Assembly (NCBI RefSeq): GCF_019749375.1 | Contig: NZ_JACWFE010000022.1 | Span: forward strand, 1-64,000 | From: Bacillus sp. S/N-304-OC-R1 | Lineage (GTDB): Bacteria; Bacillota; Bacilli; Bacillales; Cytobacillaceae | Direction: 5' to 3' | Length of the DNA stretch: 64,000 nucleotides | Shown: one piece after another, positions 62,431-64,000 of the stretch | How the letters are laid out: the number at the start of each line of letters is the position of its first letter | How positions within the stretch are numbered: the stretch's first letter is position 1 | Made by a program: the position numbers and the translations under genes | Notes under the pieces: generated by a model | The model's input: the letters and a program-made list of their open reading frames with translations, nothing else | The model's database searches: none | Told to the model about the DNA's origin: nothing

Positions 62431-62868
62431 ATGAAAATTTCAGTAGAAGAAATAAGCAAAGAGCTTGGAGAAGAAATCCTCATTAGGTGTCATGAGGTAG
62501 ATGAAGAAATATATGAAATCGTCAACAAGCTAAAAACCGAGGACCTCAATATACTCGGATATCAAAATGATAAAGTTCATCGTATTAAACTTAGTGATAT
62601 CTATTATTTCGAGGCAGTTGACGGTAAGGTTTTTAGTTACTGCAAGGACAGCGTTTTTGAGGTCAAACAAAAGCTTTATGAGCTAGAGAAATTACTCAAG
62701 GAAAAAAACTGTTTTCGTGCATCGAAATCAACGATTTTGAACATAGCCAAGATCTCGTCTATTTATCCTTCCTTAAGCGGCCGATTCGAAGCAGTGCTTG
62801 ATAACGGGGAACGTGCTGTTGTATCCAGACAGTATGTACCTGTACTGAAAAAAATGCTTGGATTGTAA
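62431..62868 (+). CDS. LytTR-domain DNA-binding regulator
   Basis: About 145 residues with no receiver domain. After a short N-terminal part (about 45 residues), the LytTR domain shows KVHRIKLSDIYYFEAVDGKVF, CFRASKSTILNIAKISSIYPSLSGRFEAVL and ERAVVSRQYVPVLKKML. The next gene, 14 bases on, codes for a DUF3021 membrane protein, as in streptococcal LytTR regulatory systems in which the membrane protein holds the regulator inactive. ATG at 62431 is chosen over an in-frame GTG at 62419. Target genes are unknown; such systems often regulate themselves. Confidence 0.88.
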   Translation: MKISVEEISKELGEEILIRCHEVDEEIYEIVNKLKTEDLNILGYQNDKVHRIKLSDIYYFEAVDGKVFSYCKDSVFEVKQKLYELEKLLKEKNCFRASKSTILNIAKISSIYPSLSGRFEAVLDNGERAVVSRQYVPVLKKMLGL

Positions 62869-62882
62869 AAGGAGGGATACTT

Positions 62883-63311
62883 ATGAACCTGACTGAATTT
62901 GTACAAAAGACTATGAAGAATTTCTTAATCATCTTCGCATCGATCATCATAATCATGACAGTTTTGCGGCAAATGTATTATCCCGATTTGCCCTTTGATT
63001 TGAAGTCGATTTATATCATTATGGCATTTGCATTTTTAGGTGCATTGACAGGATTTATTTTGTATTCCCCTCATGATGAAACTAAGAAGAAAATGCGTAT
63101 TAAAATGGCCATTCATTTTTTTACACTGGAGATTTTATTGATTTCCCTTGGCAGCATTTTCGGTATTGTGAACAATGCATTAGAGGCAAGCATTCTGACA
63201 CTGCAAATTGCCGTAATTTATTTCCTAGTTCGCCTGCTGTCATGGCAAAAAGATAAAAAGGAAGCCCAAATCATCAACGAAAAATTAAAGGCATTGAAGA
63301 AAGATGCGTAA
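62883..63311 (+). CDS. DUF3021 membrane protein, probable partner of the LytTR regulator
   Basis: A 142-residue protein with four predicted membrane helices (around residues 13-30, 40-60, 75-93 and 98-118) and a charged C-terminal tail (WQKDKKEAQIINEKLKALKK). DUF3021 proteins are encoded with LytTR regulators in Firmicutes and are thought to inhibit them in the membrane. AAGGAGG precedes the ATG, and a terminator follows. Confidence 0.85.
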   Translation: MNLTEFVQKTMKNFLIIFASIIIIMTVLRQMYYPDLPFDLKSIYIIMAFAFLGALTGFILYSPHDETKKKMRIKMAIHFFTLEILLISLGSIFGIVNNALEASILTLQIAVIYFLVRLLSWQKDKKEAQIINEKLKALKKDA

Positions 63312-63361
63312 GATGCAGTCAATTAAATCATAAAGCTGAAGGTGTTCGGAACAAATAATTA

Positions 63362-63383
63362 GGCGGTGCTTACCGCCTTTTTT
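63362..63383 (+). terminator. Terminator after the LytTR/DUF3021 operon
   Basis: GGCGGT and ACCGCC pair around GCTT and are followed by TTTTTT. Confidence 0.85.
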
Positions 63384-63491
63384 GCATCTTATTTGCTTAT
63401 AGCTACAACTTACCGTTTTTCTATATACATCCTTTCTCCTTTTTTTTATGATAATTTCACAAACATAATTCAAAAGAGAAGGTGCATTACA

Positions 63492-64000
63492 TTGGGAACT
63501 ATACTATTAGTTATCACGTTGATTTTAGAGATTGCTTTTTCTGCCTATTGTCTCGGAACGAAGCAAAACCATAAAAAAATGAAAAATTGGATAAGAATTG
63601 CTATATTTATAGCATTTATCCTGCTTACCCTTACATCCGTGGTTGAGTGGAGCTTCCGCTGGATATTGCTGGCTGGGCTGCTTTTCATATTAGCGGTCAT
63701 AGCGACGGTTTCTCTTATCCGTAACAAAACAAATACAAAAACATTCAAAGCTTCTAAAGTTGTTTGGAAATCTATCATGATGATATTCGTATTCGTGTTT
63801 GCACTCACTCCTGCTATTGTATTTCCTCAGCACAAGTCACCAAAAGTGACAGGTGAATATGAAGTTGGAACGGCTGCTTACACTTATACCGATAAAAACC
63901 GTATCGAAGAATTTACCGACAACGGTGACAACAGATTTGTAAATGTAGAATTTTGGTATCCTAAAAACGCTCATGAAACATATCCTCTACTCGTGTTCTC
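63492..64000 (+). CDS. Membrane protein with probable alpha/beta-hydrolase domain, cut by window end
   Basis: The start is TTG at 63492 behind GAAGGTG; the frame stays open to the window end (169 codons seen). The first about 115 residues carry four membrane helices (ILLVITLILEIAFSAYCLG, WIRIAIFIAFILLTLTSVV and others). The outside part begins PKVTGEYEVGTAAYTYTDKN and NRFVNVEFWYPKNAHETYPL followed by LVF, the usual entry of dienelactone-hydrolase/PAF-acetylhydrolase-like alpha/beta hydrolases. The catalytic residues lie beyond the window, so the enzyme call is tentative. Confidence 0.65.
   Translation, partial: MGTILLVITLILEIAFSAYCLGTKQNHKKMKNWIRIAIFIAFILLTLTSVVEWSFRWILLAGLLFILAVIATVSLIRNKTNTKTFKASKVVWKSIMMIFVFVFALTPAIVFPQHKSPKVTGEYEVGTAAYTYTDKNRIEEFTDNGDNRFVNVEFWYPKNAHETYPLLVF

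Overview
The window is a chromosomal segment of a low-GC, endospore-forming Gram-positive bacterium of the family Bacillaceae. Evidence: GlpP-type glycerol control, an exosporium-like protein, AGGAGG-type ribosome binding sites, frequent TTG/GTG starts, many U-tailed hairpin terminators, catabolite (cre-like) boxes, and two dispersed intergenic repeat families that I recognise from Bacillus-group genomes. I cannot name the species; a Cytobacillus/Neobacillus/Peribacillus-like relative would fit. About 55 protein genes are seen. There is no rRNA, tRNA, CRISPR array, transposase or prophage.

Region 1 (1-11.3 kb, mostly minus strand) is a glycerol and glycerophosphodiester block. ugpC-ugpA-ugpE-ugpB import glycerol-3-phosphate or its diesters and a glycerophosphodiester phosphodiesterase cleaves the diesters. 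glpP, glpK and glpD phosphorylate glycerol and oxidise the product. The glpD leader holds a perfect-stem terminator of the kind GlpP reads through. An mgtC-like gene without a normal start codon, a repeat element and a decayed second phosphodiesterase lie between the two halves.

Region 2 (11.3-21.4 kb) holds mprF (lysyl-phosphatidylglycerol synthase/flippase), a histidine kinase/LuxR-type regulator pair, a membrane-anchored serine hydrolase, a PhoD-like phosphatase, a DUF378 protein and an acetyltransferase.

Region 3 (21.4-27.6 kb) holds a GAF-GAF-PAS sensor kinase whose leader carries a c-di-GMP-I riboswitch followed by a terminator, the scoA-scoB CoA-transferase, a cupin/HD-GYP phosphodiesterase-like protein and a secreted coiled-coil protein. 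The switch and an HD-GYP protein 2 kb apart suggest local c-di-GMP signalling.

Region 4 (28-38.4 kb) holds an MFS carrier, proC, a Trm11-like methyltransferase, a small acetyltransferase, a marR-emrA-emrB efflux operon, a chemoreceptor, an intergenic hairpin-repeat array and an M20 amidohydrolase.

Region 5 (38.4-51.3 kb) holds a 50-residue membrane peptide gene, a CcdC-like protein, two convergent PQQ-type dehydrogenases (one a cytochrome c fusion lipoprotein), an exosporium-like gene with a sigma-K-like -10 box, an EamA transporter, a TetR/SDR pair, and a MocR regulator divergent from an M20 peptidase/S9 peptidase operon.

Region 6 (51.3-64 kb) holds a PhoX-type phosphatase with Pho-box-like repeats, a Crp/Fnr regulator divergent from an MFS carrier across a perfect 20-bp palindrome, a polysaccharide O-acetylation cassette (MBOAT, DHHW, DUF4358), a second serine hydrolase next to a NarL-type two-component system with two identical 12-bp palindromes in front of the hydrolase, a LytTR/DUF3021 pair, and a membrane protein cut by the window end.

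The most noteworthy items are the riboswitch-controlled kinase, the tandem palindromes between the response regulator and the serine hydrolase, and the PQQ enzyme pair in a Gram-positive host. I found no clearly undescribed multi-gene system.
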